NCBI RefSeq assembly: GCF_020010925.1
Contig: NZ_JAGJBZ010000001.1
Span: 868,001 to 932,000 of the forward strand
Length of the DNA: 64,000 nucleotides
Direction of reading: 5' to 3'
From: Streptomyces griseiscabiei
Lineage (GTDB): Bacteria; Actinomycetota; Actinomycetes; Streptomycetales; Streptomycetaceae
This document shows, piece after piece, positions 18,922 through 26,474 of the stretch. Made by a program: the position numbers and the translations under genes. Within the stretch, counting starts at the first letter, position 1. Each line of letters begins with the position of its first letter. Under the pieces are notes generated by a model. The model saw nothing but the letters and a program-made list of their open reading frames with translations, ran no database searches and was not told the DNA's origin.

Positions 18922-19884
18922 TCAGTGACGGACCCGCTCACGGATGCCGCTCCGCCCGGCGACCGGCAGCGGAGCCGGGGGCACCGTGGGGCGGGCCGGG
19001 CGTGGCCGGAGCTGGCCCAGGACCGTCGCGCCGAAGGCGATGGCCATGCCGAGGAGCTGAAGGGGGCCCAGGGCCTGGCCGAGGGCCGCCCAGCCGACCA
19101 CGGCGGCGGTCAGCGGGGAGAGGGGGCCGAGGAAGGTGACCTGGGTGGCGGAGAGGCGGCCGATGCCGCGGAACCAGAGCCAGTAGGAGACGGCGGTGTT
19201 GGCGAGGGCGAGGTAGAGGTAGCCGCCGATCGCCCGGGTGTCCAGGGCCGGGGGTGCCCCCTCGACCAGCAGGGCCAGCGGGGCGATCAGCAGGCCGCCG
19301 GCGGTCAGCTGCCAGCCGGTGAGGGCGAGCGGGCCAACACCGGCCGGGCGGCCCCAGCGCTTGGTCAGGACCGTGCCGGTGGACATGGACGCGGTGGCGG
19401 CGAGCGCCGCGAGCAGGCCCACCGTGTCCAGCGCGCCCGCCGCCTTCAGGACGACCAGGCTGACGCCGAGGGCCGCCGCGATCCCGGTGAGCAGGGTGCG
19501 CACGGTCGGCCGCTCCCTCAGCAGCACGGTCGCCAGGCCCGCGACGAACAGGGGGGCGACCGAGCCGACGACCGCCGCCATACCGCCCGGCAGCCGGTAC
19601 GCGGAGAGGAAGAGCAGCGGGAAGAAGGCGCCGATGTTCAGCGCGCCCAGCACCGCGGCCTTCCACCACCAGACCCCGCTGGGCAGCCTGCGGGAGATCG
19701 CGAGGAGCAGCAGCCCCGCCGGCAGCGCCCGCATCAGGCCCGTGAACAGGGGGCGGTCGGCCGGCAGGAACTCCGTCGTCACCGCGTAGGTGGTGCCCCA
19801 GGAGATGGGAGCGAGCGCGGTGAGGGCGATGAGGGGCAGACGGCTCGTGGCGGGGCCGGTGTGCGCGGGAGTGTGCGCGGTCAT
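18922..19884 (-). CDS. EamA/DMT-family transporter
   Basis: A 320-residue integral membrane protein with about ten hydrophobic segments arranged as two EamA halves. The first half starts LIALTALAPISWGTTYAVTT and the second LAALAATASMSTGTVLTKRW. This is the drug/metabolite exporter superfamily, which moves small metabolites or drugs across the cytoplasmic membrane; the substrate cannot be predicted. The ATG at 19884 follows AAGGA. It is divergent from a MarR regulator at 20032 and the 147-base gap contains a perfect 14-base palindrome, so it is probably the regulator's target. Confidence 0.88.
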   Translation of the reverse strand: MTAHTPAHTGPATSRLPLIALTALAPISWGTTYAVTTEFLPADRPLFTGLMRALPAGLLLLAISRRLPSGVWWWKAAVLGALNIGAFFPLLFLSAYRLPGGMAAVVGSVAPLFVAGLATVLLRERPTVRTLLTGIAAALGVSLVVLKAAGALDTVGLLAALAATASMSTGTVLTKRWGRPAGVGPLALTGWQLTAGGLLIAPLALLVEGAPPALDTRAIGGYLYLALANTAVSYWLWFRGIGRLSATQVTFLGPLSPLTAAVVGWAALGQALGPLQLLGMAIAFGATVLGQLRPRPARPTVPPAPLPVAGRSGIRERVRH

Positions 19885-19960
19885 GGGAGGCGTCCTTCAC
19901 GGCGGGGAGCGGCCTGGTCGGTCGACAGGCCGGTGCACTGAATTACCTTGCTTGCAATTA

Positions 19961-19974
19961 GCTTAGCGCTAAGC
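19961..19974. promoter_or_regulatory. Palindromic MarR operator candidate
   Basis: GCTTAGCGCTAAGC is a perfect palindrome in an unusually AT-rich stretch between the divergent EamA and marR genes, 57 bases upstream of the marR start. MarR dimers bind such dyads; the assignment is by position. Confidence 0.55.
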
Positions 19975-20031
19975 AACTTTCCGTCAAGCCACTTTCTTGC
20001 GGCCGACCCATCGGCGTCCGATACTCACCCC

Positions 20032-20550
20032 ATGAACGCGCGCCCCGAGCCCGACCGGCCCCTCCGCGACCCCGTCGACGCGATCGTCGACCAGTGGGCG
20101 CTCGCCCGGCCCGACCTCGACACCACCGCGATGGAGGTGTTCGGCCGCGTCAGCCGGCTCGCACGGGCCGTGGGCGACCGGATGGACAAGACGTACGCGC
20201 GGTTCGGGATCTCGCGCGGCGAGTTCGATGTGCTGGCGACCCTGCGGCGGTCCGGCGAGCCGTACACGCTCTCGCCCCGCGAGCTGTCCGCCACCCTGAT
20301 GCTCACCACCGGCGGGATGACCGGCCGCCTCGACAAGCTCGAACGCGCGGACCTGCTCCGCCGCTCCCCCGACCCGCACGACCGCCGCGCGCTCCAGGTC
20401 ACCCTCACCGACGTCGGCCTGCGCCTGATCGACGACGCCGTCGTCGCGGGGCTCGCCGTCCAGACCGAGGCACTCGCCCACCTGGACGACGAACAGGCCG
20501 GCCAACTGGCCGGCCTGCTGAGGACGCTGGTGAGGGGGACGGGGGCGTGA
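20032..20550 (+). CDS. MarR-family transcriptional regulator
   Basis: A 172-residue winged-helix regulator. The start is the ATG at 20032 (MNARPEPDRPLRD). The winged helix spans about residues 60-115: FGISRGEFDVLATLRRSG, then LSPRELSATLMLTTGGMTGR (recognition helix), then the wing DPHDRRALQVTLT. The longer MarR form with an N-terminal helical extension (DAIVDQWALARPDLD) is common in actinobacteria. It probably represses itself and the divergent EamA exporter, and is released by a small ligand. It is convergent with the FAD monooxygenase gene at 20591. Confidence 0.9.
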   Translation: MNARPEPDRPLRDPVDAIVDQWALARPDLDTTAMEVFGRVSRLARAVGDRMDKTYARFGISRGEFDVLATLRRSGEPYTLSPRELSATLMLTTGGMTGRLDKLERADLLRRSPDPHDRRALQVTLTDVGLRLIDDAVVAGLAVQTEALAHLDDEQAGQLAGLLRTLVRGTGA

Positions 20551-20590
20551 ACCCGGCCCGGGGAGGCGTGCGGAGGGTCCCGGCGGCCGG

Positions 20591-22081
20591 CTAGGACACG
20601 CCCCCGGCGCCCAGCCACGTGGTCAGCGCCGTCTCGGTGGCGGCGCGGTCGGCGTCGTCCGCCGCCCAGGCCACATAGCCGTCGGGCCGGACCAGCACGG
20701 TCGTACGGCGGTCACTCGTCCAGTGTCCGACGGCGAGGCGGTCCCCCCGGTCACCCTTGTGGTCCAGGCCAGGCGGGGTGACGAGGACGAAGCGTCCGCC
20801 GCGCAGGGACTCGTGGAGGCGGCCGGTGGTGAGGGCGACGTCCGGGACACGGGTGCCGACCAGGCGGTGGGCGCCGCGCGGTGCCGCGTACCGGTAGCCG
20901 ATGCCGGTGACCTGACCGACCGCACGGGCGCGGACCGGGGGGACCCGGTCGACGAGGGTGGTGAGGGCGGCCCGGAGCCCCAGCATCCAGGGGGACTTGG
21001 CGAGGGCGAGGCGGACGATGCCCCCGCTGCTGCGGAGCACGGCCCTGCCGACGGGGTGGCGTTCGGCCTCGTAGGTGTCGAGGAGGGCGGGGTCCGCGTG
21101 TCCGCCGAGGACGGCGGCGAGCTTCCAGCTCAGGTTCGCGGCGTCCTGGAGGCCGGTGTTCATGCCCTGGCCGCCGGCCGGGGTGTGGACATGGGCGGCG
21201 TCACCGGCGAGCAGGACGCGACCGACGCGGTACGCGGGGGCCTGGCGCTCGTCGCTGTGGAAGCGGGACATCCAGCGGGCGTCGCGCATGCCGTAGTCAC
21301 GGCCGAGCGCGAGCCTGGTGATCTCCCTGACCTCGTCGAGGCCGAGCGGCTCGGTGTCGGGGACGTCGTGGCCCCGGTGCCAGCCGATGACCCGGTGGTA
21401 GCCGTCGCCGAAGGGCGCGATGAAGGCGAAGGCGTCGCCGACGGCGTTCGCGGTGAGGACCTGCTCGGGTTCCTCGTCGAGCCGTACGTCCGCGAGGACC
21501 ACCGAACGGATGACCGACCTCCCCGGGAACGGCAGCCCGATCGCCGTACGGACCGCGCTGCGGTGCCCGTCCGTCCCGACGACGTACGCGGCGGTCAGCC
21601 GGTCCGTCCCGCCGTCCGCGGTCCGGACGGCGACCGTGACGACGCCCGGGTCCGCGCCCGCGCCGTCCCCTGCCTCCGCACCTTGCTCGATCGCCGTCAC
21701 CTCCGTCTCGTACCGGAACCGCACCCCGGCCTCCACCGCCCGGCGCTCCAGGACCCTCTCCACCTCGTACTGCGGGATCACCAGCAGGTGGTTGAAGCGG
21801 GAGGGGAGGGTGTCGAGGCGTACGGAGAGACGGCCGAAGAGGCTGATGCGGTCGAGGGGGCGCCCCTTGGCCTCCAGCGCGTCGGCGAGGCCCCGCGCGT
21901 CCAGTTGTTCCAGGGTGCGGGCGTGCACGACGAAGGCACGGGAGAGGTTGCTGATCCGGTGACCGCGCTTCTCGACGAGGGTGACGGGGACACCCGCGGC
22001 GGCGAGGTCGCCCGCCAGCAGCAGTCCGGTGGGGCCCGCGCCCACGACGACGACCTGGCGCTCGCTGCTCTCTCCCTGCAT
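20591..22081 (-). CDS. FAD-dependent aromatic monooxygenase (PheA/TfdB type)
   Basis: A 496-residue group A flavoprotein hydroxylase. It has the dinucleotide fold GAGPTG at residues 14-19, the DG motif at 171-172 (VVGTDGHRSAVR) and the FAD-ribityl GD motif at 293-297 (GDAAHVHTPAGGQGMNTG). A C-terminal thioredoxin-like domain of about 90 residues ends the protein, as in phenol and polyketide hydroxylases. The enzyme uses NAD(P)H and oxygen to hydroxylate an aromatic compound; it could serve degradation, tailoring or antibiotic inactivation. The ATG at 22081 follows AGGAGG. It is divergent from a TetR regulator, with a set of dyads between them, so expression is very likely induced by the substrate or a related compound. 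Confidence 0.9.
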   Translation of the reverse strand: MQGESSERQVVVVGAGPTGLLLAGDLAAAGVPVTLVEKRGHRISNLSRAFVVHARTLEQLDARGLADALEAKGRPLDRISLFGRLSVRLDTLPSRFNHLLVIPQYEVERVLERRAVEAGVRFRYETEVTAIEQGAEAGDGAGADPGVVTVAVRTADGGTDRLTAAYVVGTDGHRSAVRTAIGLPFPGRSVIRSVVLADVRLDEEPEQVLTANAVGDAFAFIAPFGDGYHRVIGWHRGHDVPDTEPLGLDEVREITRLALGRDYGMRDARWMSRFHSDERQAPAYRVGRVLLAGDAAHVHTPAGGQGMNTGLQDAANLSWKLAAVLGGHADPALLDTYEAERHPVGRAVLRSSGGIVRLALAKSPWMLGLRAALTTLVDRVPPVRARAVGQVTGIGYRYAAPRGAHRLVGTRVPDVALTTGRLHESLRGGRFVLVTPPGLDHKGDRGDRLAVGHWTSDRRTTVLVRPDGYVAWAADDADRAATETALTTWLGAGGVS

Positions 22082-22094
22082 GGCGGCCTCCTGC

Positions 22095-22134
22095 CAACAC
22101 TTGTTGGTCAACGGTTGTTGGCCAACGCCTGTTG
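22095..22134. promoter_or_regulatory. Three phased CAAC-N4-GTTG dyads (monooxygenase side)
   Basis: Three perfect 12-base dyads CAAC-N4-GTTG begin at 22095, 22109 and 22123, exactly 14 bases apart, just upstream of the monooxygenase start. They look like operators for the divergent TetR protein. Confidence 0.7.
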
Positions 22135-22162
22135 TCAAGGTAGGGACGGGCTCCTGGACTGT

Positions 22163-22188
22163 CAACACATGGTGGCCTACGTTTGTTG
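22163..22188. promoter_or_regulatory. Two phased near-dyads (tetR side)
   Basis: CAACACATGGTG at 22163 and CTACGTTTGTTG at 22177 are one-mismatch versions of CAAC-N4-GTTG, again 14 bases apart. The second ends two bases before the tetR start codon. Confidence 0.6.
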
Positions 22189-22190
22189 GC

Positions 22191-22805
22191 ATGACCGGAA
22201 CGGAACCCGCGCCGCCCTCGCCCCTCTCACCTCCCGCCCCTGCCGCGCCGACGCCCCGCCGCTCCGACGCCACCCGGCAGGCGATCCTCCGGGCCGCGCG
22301 GGAGCGGTTCGCGGCCGACGGGTACGACCGGGCCACCATCCGGGCGATCGCCAGGGACGCGCGGATCGATCCGTCGATGGTCATGCGGTACTACGGCTCG
22401 AAGGAGGGCCTGTACGCGGCGGCCCTCGACGTCGATCTGCGGCTGCCGGACCCGGACGGGTACGACGCGCGGGACGTGGGCCGGGTGCTGGTGAGCCACT
22501 TCCTCGACCTCTGGGAGGAGAACGAGATGCTCACCGCGATGCTCCGGGTCGGCGCGACCAACGAGGCGGGCGCGGAACGGATGCAGGGCGTCTTCCGGGA
22601 CCAGTTGCTGCCGCTCGCCCGGCGGGTGTGCCCCGACCCCGAGGAGGCTCCGACGCGGGCGGCGCTGTGTTCGTCACAGGTGCTGGGGCTGGCGCTGGCG
22701 CGCTATGTGCTGCGGTTCCGGCCGGCCGTCGCGCTGAGCCGCGAGGAGATCGTGGAGTGGCTGGGGCCGACGGTGCAGCGGTATCTCACGGCGCCGCGGC
22801 CGTAG
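22191..22805 (+). CDS. TetR-family transcriptional regulator
   Basis: A 204-residue repressor. After a proline-rich start (MTGTEPAPPSPLSPP) comes the TetR DNA-binding domain: RQAILRAARERFAADGYDRA, then TIRAIARDARIDPSMVMRYY with the recognition helix, and GSKEGLYAAALD. The C-terminal half is the variable ligand domain. The ATG at 22191 has no Shine-Dalgarno sequence and lies directly after an operator-like dyad, so the transcript may be leaderless and tightly autoregulated. Target: the divergent FAD monooxygenase. Confidence 0.92.
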   Translation: MTGTEPAPPSPLSPPAPAAPTPRRSDATRQAILRAARERFAADGYDRATIRAIARDARIDPSMVMRYYGSKEGLYAAALDVDLRLPDPDGYDARDVGRVLVSHFLDLWEENEMLTAMLRVGATNEAGAERMQGVFRDQLLPLARRVCPDPEEAPTRAALCSSQVLGLALARYVLRFRPAVALSREEIVEWLGPTVQRYLTAPRP

Positions 22806-22827
22806 CCTGCGGCGCGGCTCCGGAACG

Positions 22828-22875
22828 CGTCGAGGGCACCCCCGGCGCACTGGTGTGCGGAGGGTGCCCTCGACG
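22828..22875 (+). terminator. Hairpin terminator after tetR
   Basis: A perfect 14-base-pair stem (22828-22841 with 22862-22875) with a 20-base loop lies between the convergent tetR and small membrane protein genes. Confidence 0.8.
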
Positions 22876-22914
22876 GACGTGATGGAACGTGTGGGGAGGG
22901 TGGGGCGGAGGCGG

Positions 22915-23166
22915 TCAGGCCTTCGCCTTGGCCTTCGGCTGACGGTCCGTCGAACGGTCCAGGACCATCACGAGGCCGGTGATCAGCGCGAACAGGGCGA
23001 GCGGCGCGACGACGAAGAGGCCGAGCGTGTCGATCACGCTCAGGCCCGGGCCCGGGTCGTCGCCGTCGTCGGGCGTCAGCGCGAGGGCGGGGGACGACAT
23101 GAGCAGCATCATCAGCGTCGTACCGGCAGCCAGGGCGCCGGCGCGCAGGGCGTTCTTCTTGTCCAC
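22915..23166 (-). CDS. Small membrane protein of unknown function
   Basis: An 83-residue protein with a GTG start at 23166. The first 29 residues (MDKKNALRAGALAAGTTLMM and SSPALA) form a signal peptide or membrane anchor. An acidic glycine-proline linker (TPDDGDDPGPG) is followed by one strong membrane segment, LGLFVVAPLALFALITGLVM. The C-terminal tail is basic (DRSTDRQPKAKAKA), so the tail should face the cytoplasm. I do not recognise a family. No clear ribosome-binding site is present. Upstream lies the large nested inverted repeat at 23206-23430. Confidence 0.65.
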   Translation of the reverse strand: MDKKNALRAGALAAGTTLMMLLMSSPALALTPDDGDDPGPGLSVIDTLGLFVVAPLALFALITGLVMVLDRSTDRQPKAKAKA

Positions 23167-23205
23167 GCGCTAAAGGTAACGAACGCGGGTGGGCTCCGCG
23201 CGGGC

Positions 23206-23430
23206 GGGGGGCGCCTAATGGCTCGGGGGTGAGTGTTTCGTCGGCGGGTGCGGCTGCGTCGTGGTTGCTCGCGCAGTTCCCCGCGCCCCTGAAAAGCAGG
23301 GGCTGCGCCCCGTGCTTTTCCCCGAAAGGGCCGCAGGCCTCTTTCAGGGGCGCGGGGAACTGCGCGAGAAGCCCTCACCGGAGCCGCACCCGCCGACGAA
23401 ACACTCACCCCCGAGCTACTGGGCGCCCCC
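23206..23430. repeat. Nested long inverted repeat, about 225 bases
   Basis: Three sets of perfect arms lie inside one another. The outer 9-base arms are 23207-23215 with 23422-23430, the main 35-base arms 23221-23255 with 23382-23416, and the inner 27-base arms 23268-23294 with 23342-23368. The core has further short hairpins. The inner arms contain GCGCAGTTCCCCGCGCCCCT, a sequence I know as widespread in Streptomyces intergenic DNA. The right main arm ends at the first base of the malQ stop codon, so the RNA would fold into a very long hairpin after malQ. Confidence 0.9.
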
Positions 23431-25524
23431 TCGCAACACATCCACCAGCGCGTACAACCGGGGCGACGCCGCCAGCTCCTCCAGCGTCACGGGACGCCCC
23501 GCCGCGTCCGCGATCGGGAGCCGCCAGTTCGGATACTGATCCCACGTGCCGGGAAGGTTCTGCGGCCGCCGGTCACCGAGGGTGTCGGGGAGCCAGAGCC
23601 CGATCATCCGGGCCGGGGTCCGCAGCAGAAAGCGGTGGAGGGCCTGGATCCGGTCCTCCTCGGACGTCGTGGAGATACCACCGCCCGCCCCGTTCAGCAG
23701 CCCCAGCCGCGCCAGCAGCGCCAGCCACTCCCCCGCGTCGGCCGCCGCCTCCGCCCGCTCCTCCTCCAGCGAACGGGTGAGCAGCCCCAGCCCGTGCCGG
23801 AGGTCGACGTGGTCGCAGGTGAGCCGGGAGGCGGTGGGCGGGAGGTCGTGGGTGGTGGCGGTGGCGAGACAGTTCGCCCGCCAGCGCTCGGGCGGGAGAG
23901 GGCGGCCCGTGCCCTCCCAGTCGCGCTCGAACCACAGCACGGACGTGCCCAGCACCCCGCGCGTGTCGAGGGCCTCACGGACCCCCGGCTCGACCGTGCC
24001 GAGGTCCTCGCCGATCACCAGGGCGCCGGCCCGGGACGCCTCCAGGACCAGGATCGCGAGCATGGCGTCGGCGTCGTAGCGGACGTAGGTGCCCTCGGTG
24101 GGGGCCTGTCCCTGCGGGACCCACCAGAGGCGGAACAGGCCCATGACGTGGTCGATGCGGAGGGCGCCCGCATGGCGCAGGAGGGCGCGCAGGAGGTGGC
24201 GGTAGGGGGCGTATCCGGACTCGGCGAGGCGGTCGGGGCGCCAGGGAGGCAGACCCCAGTCCTGGCCTCGGGAGTTGAAGGCGTCGGGGGGCGCGCCGAC
24301 GGACATGCCGGCCGCGAAGTACGCCTGCTGCGCCCAGGCGTCGGCGCCGCCGGGGTGGACGCCGACGGCGAGGTCGTGGACGAGCCCGATCGGCATGCCC
24401 GCGTCGCGCGCGGAGCGCTGCGCGGTGCCGAGCTGGGCGTCGGTCAGCCAGGCCAGCCGGGTGTGGAAGTCGACACGGTCCATCAGCTCGCCCCGGGCGC
24501 GGGCGGTCTCGGTGGAGCGCGGGTCGCGCAGACCGGCGGGCCAGCGGTGCCAGTCGGAGCCGTGCACCTCGGCGAGGGCGCACCAGGTGGCGTGGTCCTC
24601 CAGTGCCTCGCCCTCGTCGGCGAGGAAGTCCCAGTAGGCGGCCCGCCGCCCGGGGCCGAGTTCCACGGCGCGCACCTGCTCCAGCGCCTCGCGCTTGAGG
24701 TCCCAGACCGCGTCCCGGTCGATCAGCTCGCCCTTGTCCAGAACGGCTTCCCGCAGGCGCGCGGCCCTCTCCCGCAGGGCGTCCGGGGTGGGGGCGTACG
24801 GGTACTCGTGGATGTCCTCGACGCGCAGGTGGACCGGGTCCGGATAGCGGCGGGAGGAGGGCCGGTACGGGGAGGGGTCGGTGGGGGCGCCGGGTACGGC
24901 CGCGTGCAACGGGTTGACCTGGACGAATCCGGCGCCGAGGGCGCGGCCCGCCCAGGCGGTGAGTTCGGCGAGGTCGCCGAGGTCCCCCATGCCCCAGCTG
25001 CGGCGCGAGAGGAGGGAGTAGAGCTGGACGAGGAGGCCGTAGGTGCGGCCGGGCGGGGCGGGCAGCCGGGCCGGGGCCACGACGAGATGGGCGTCGGCGG
25101 TACGGCCGTCGGGGGCGGTGGCGCGCAGGGCGTGGACGCCCGGGGGCAGGTCGTCGAGGCGGGAGCGGAGTTCGCCCGGGCCGGTCTCGACGTGTTCGCC
25201 CCGCTCGGTCTCGATCCGCAGCCGGGTGCCGTCCGGGAGGGCGGTCAGCGCGGCGGGCGGCTCACCGTCGGCCCAGCGGACCACGGTCGGCGGCAGCAGC
25301 CGTGCGTCCAGCTGTCGTTCGCGTGCCGTGAGGGCGGCGGTGACGGCCTCCGGGGTGCTCGCGTCGACGTCGAGCGCGGCGAGGGCGGCCACGACCGCGC
25401 CGTCCGAGGCCGCGACCGTACGGTCCGGGGAGGGGCTGTAGGAGGTGGCGACGCCGTGCAGTGCGGCGAGCCGGGCCAGCGGGGTGCCGGGCACCGGGCC
25501 CGAACCCCCTGGATCTTCGTGCAT
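23416..25524 (-). CDS. malQ: 4-alpha-glucanotransferase (amylomaltase, GH77)
   Basis: A 702-residue enzyme that transfers alpha-1,4-glucan segments between maltodextrins in the cytoplasm, part of maltose/glycogen metabolism. GH77 blocks are plain: the PYRPSSRRYPDPVHL region, the nucleophile D458 in LRIDHVMGLFRLWW, the acid/base E506 in VIGEDLGTVEPGV, and TTHDLPPTASRLTCDH. The N-terminal 130 residues form the extra beta-domain seen in actinobacterial MalQ. The ATG at 25524 directly follows the TAG of the small gene at 25525, without a spacer. Translation is therefore probably coupled. The stop codon touches the nested inverted repeat. Confidence 0.95.
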   Translation of the reverse strand: MHEDPGGSGPVPGTPLARLAALHGVATSYSPSPDRTVAASDGAVVAALAALDVDASTPEAVTAALTARERQLDARLLPPTVVRWADGEPPAALTALPDGTRLRIETERGEHVETGPGELRSRLDDLPPGVHALRATAPDGRTADAHLVVAPARLPAPPGRTYGLLVQLYSLLSRRSWGMGDLGDLAELTAWAGRALGAGFVQVNPLHAAVPGAPTDPSPYRPSSRRYPDPVHLRVEDIHEYPYAPTPDALRERAARLREAVLDKGELIDRDAVWDLKREALEQVRAVELGPGRRAAYWDFLADEGEALEDHATWCALAEVHGSDWHRWPAGLRDPRSTETARARGELMDRVDFHTRLAWLTDAQLGTAQRSARDAGMPIGLVHDLAVGVHPGGADAWAQQAYFAAGMSVGAPPDAFNSRGQDWGLPPWRPDRLAESGYAPYRHLLRALLRHAGALRIDHVMGLFRLWWVPQGQAPTEGTYVRYDADAMLAILVLEASRAGALVIGEDLGTVEPGVREALDTRGVLGTSVLWFERDWEGTGRPLPPERWRANCLATATTHDLPPTASRLTCDHVDLRHGLGLLTRSLEEERAEAAADAGEWLALLARLGLLNGAGGGISTTSEEDRIQALHRFLLRTPARMIGLWLPDTLGDRRPQNLPGTWDQYPNWRLPIADAAGRPVTLEELAASPRLYALVDVLRGGAQ

Positions 25525-25761
25525 CTAGACCCCCGCTGCGGCGCCGTGGGACGTGGGTTCACTGGTGAGGGGGGCCGCGTCGGTGAGGGGCGGCTCGCTG
25601 GTGAGGGGCTCGGCGTCCGGGAGCGGGGGCTCACTGGTCAGGGGGACGTCGGCACAGGGTCCCTCGGCGCTGAAGACGCAGAAGTGGGGCTCGTGGAGCT
25701 CGTACGGCTCCGCGGTGCGTTTGGAGCGGGCCGGGGTCGGAACGTGGGTCTGTGCGGCCAC
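25525..25761 (-). CDS. Small proline-rich protein coupled to malQ, with PLTSEP repeats
   Basis: A 78-residue protein. The GTG at 25761 is preceded by AGGAGG at six bases, an excellent start. The N-terminus is VAAQTHVPTPARSKRTAEPY, then a Cys-containing patch (HEPHFCVFSAEGPCADV), then three copies of PLTSEP separated by PLPDAE, PLTDAA and similar. Its stop codon abuts the malQ start codon. No signal peptide or membrane segment is present. I do not recognise a family; the two cysteines plus His-Glu-Pro-His might bind metal, but that is speculation. Conserved position next to malQ in other streptomycetes should be checked. Confidence 0.7.
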   Translation of the reverse strand: MAAQTHVPTPARSKRTAEPYELHEPHFCVFSAEGPCADVPLTSEPPLPDAEPLTSEPPLTDAAPLTSEPTSHGAAAGV

Positions 25762-25906
25762 GGGGGCCTCCTGGTCGTCGTACGGCGATGGTGCCGGGGT
25801 GGGCGATGGGTGCGGGTCCGGGGTACTCCAGCCCTACCCAGCGGGCGCCGCCGCAGACGTGGGCGGGCGGACATCGTGGTGTGGGTCACTCCGGGCCAGA
25901 CTATTC

Positions 25907-25934
25907 ACTCAGTACATATACTCAGTGCATACTG
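25907..25934. promoter_or_regulatory. Candidate PadR operator/promoter
   Basis: ACTCAGTACATA (25907-25918) and ACTCAGTGCATA (25920-25931) form a direct repeat of 13-base period. CAGTA (25910) and TACTG (25930) add an inverted element. TATACT at 25917-25922 resembles a -10 box within it. The block ends seven bases before the padR start, in an AT-rich patch. Confidence 0.5.
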
Positions 25935-25940
25935 GAGCGC

Positions 25941-26474
25941 ATGAGCACTCGTCACATCCTGTTGGGGCTGCTCGCCGGTGGGCCGAGCCATGGCTACGAC
26001 CTCAAGCGACGGCACGACGAACGCTTTCCGCAGGCCCGCCCGCTGGCCTACGGACAGGTCTACACGACCCTGCAGCGGCTGGTCCGCGACGGGCTGGCCG
26101 AGATCGACGGCACCGAGGCGGAGGGGGGTCCGGAGCGGACGATGTACCGCTCGACGGACGAAGGGGCACACGAACTGGCCGAATGGGCCGGGCAGATCAC
26201 ACCGCCCGCGCCGTTCGTGACCAACGAGATCTTCGCCAAGCTCGTCGTCTCGATCCTGGCCGGCGGCGATCCGGCCGCCTGTCTCCGGGCGCAGCGCACG
26301 GCGCACATGGCGCGCATGCGTGAGCTGACCGCCGTGAAGACCGCGCCGGGAGCCGACCTGGCGACCGTGCTCGCGGCGGACTACGCCCTCAACCATCTCG
26401 ACGCCGATCTGCGCTGGATGAACACCACCGCGGCCCGGCTGACCACCCTGACCGCGGAGGTCGACACAGCATGA
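25941..26474 (+). CDS. PadR-family transcriptional regulator
   Basis: A 177-residue winged-helix repressor. MSTRHILLGLLAGGPSHGYD, then LKRRHDERFPQARPLAYGQV and YTTLQRLVRDGLAEIDGTEA show the PadR domain, with the tyrosine-rich recognition helix and the wing (PERTMYRSTDEGAHEL). The C-terminal half is helical, as in subfamily-1 PadR proteins that dimerise. The ATG at 25941 follows GGAG. Its stop overlaps the ABC ATPase start as ATGA, so the regulator and exporter form one operon. PadR proteins typically repress adjacent exporters until a substrate binds. Confidence 0.92.
   Translation: MSTRHILLGLLAGGPSHGYDLKRRHDERFPQARPLAYGQVYTTLQRLVRDGLAEIDGTEAEGGPERTMYRSTDEGAHELAEWAGQITPPAPFVTNEIFAKLVVSILAGGDPAACLRAQRTAHMARMRELTAVKTAPGADLATVLAADYALNHLDADLRWMNTTAARLTTLTAEVDTA

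Noticed and set aside
20591..22805. Antibiotic biosynthetic cluster around the FAD monooxygenase
   Set aside because: Only a regulator accompanies it; neighbours are MarR/EamA and malQ, with no synthase genes.
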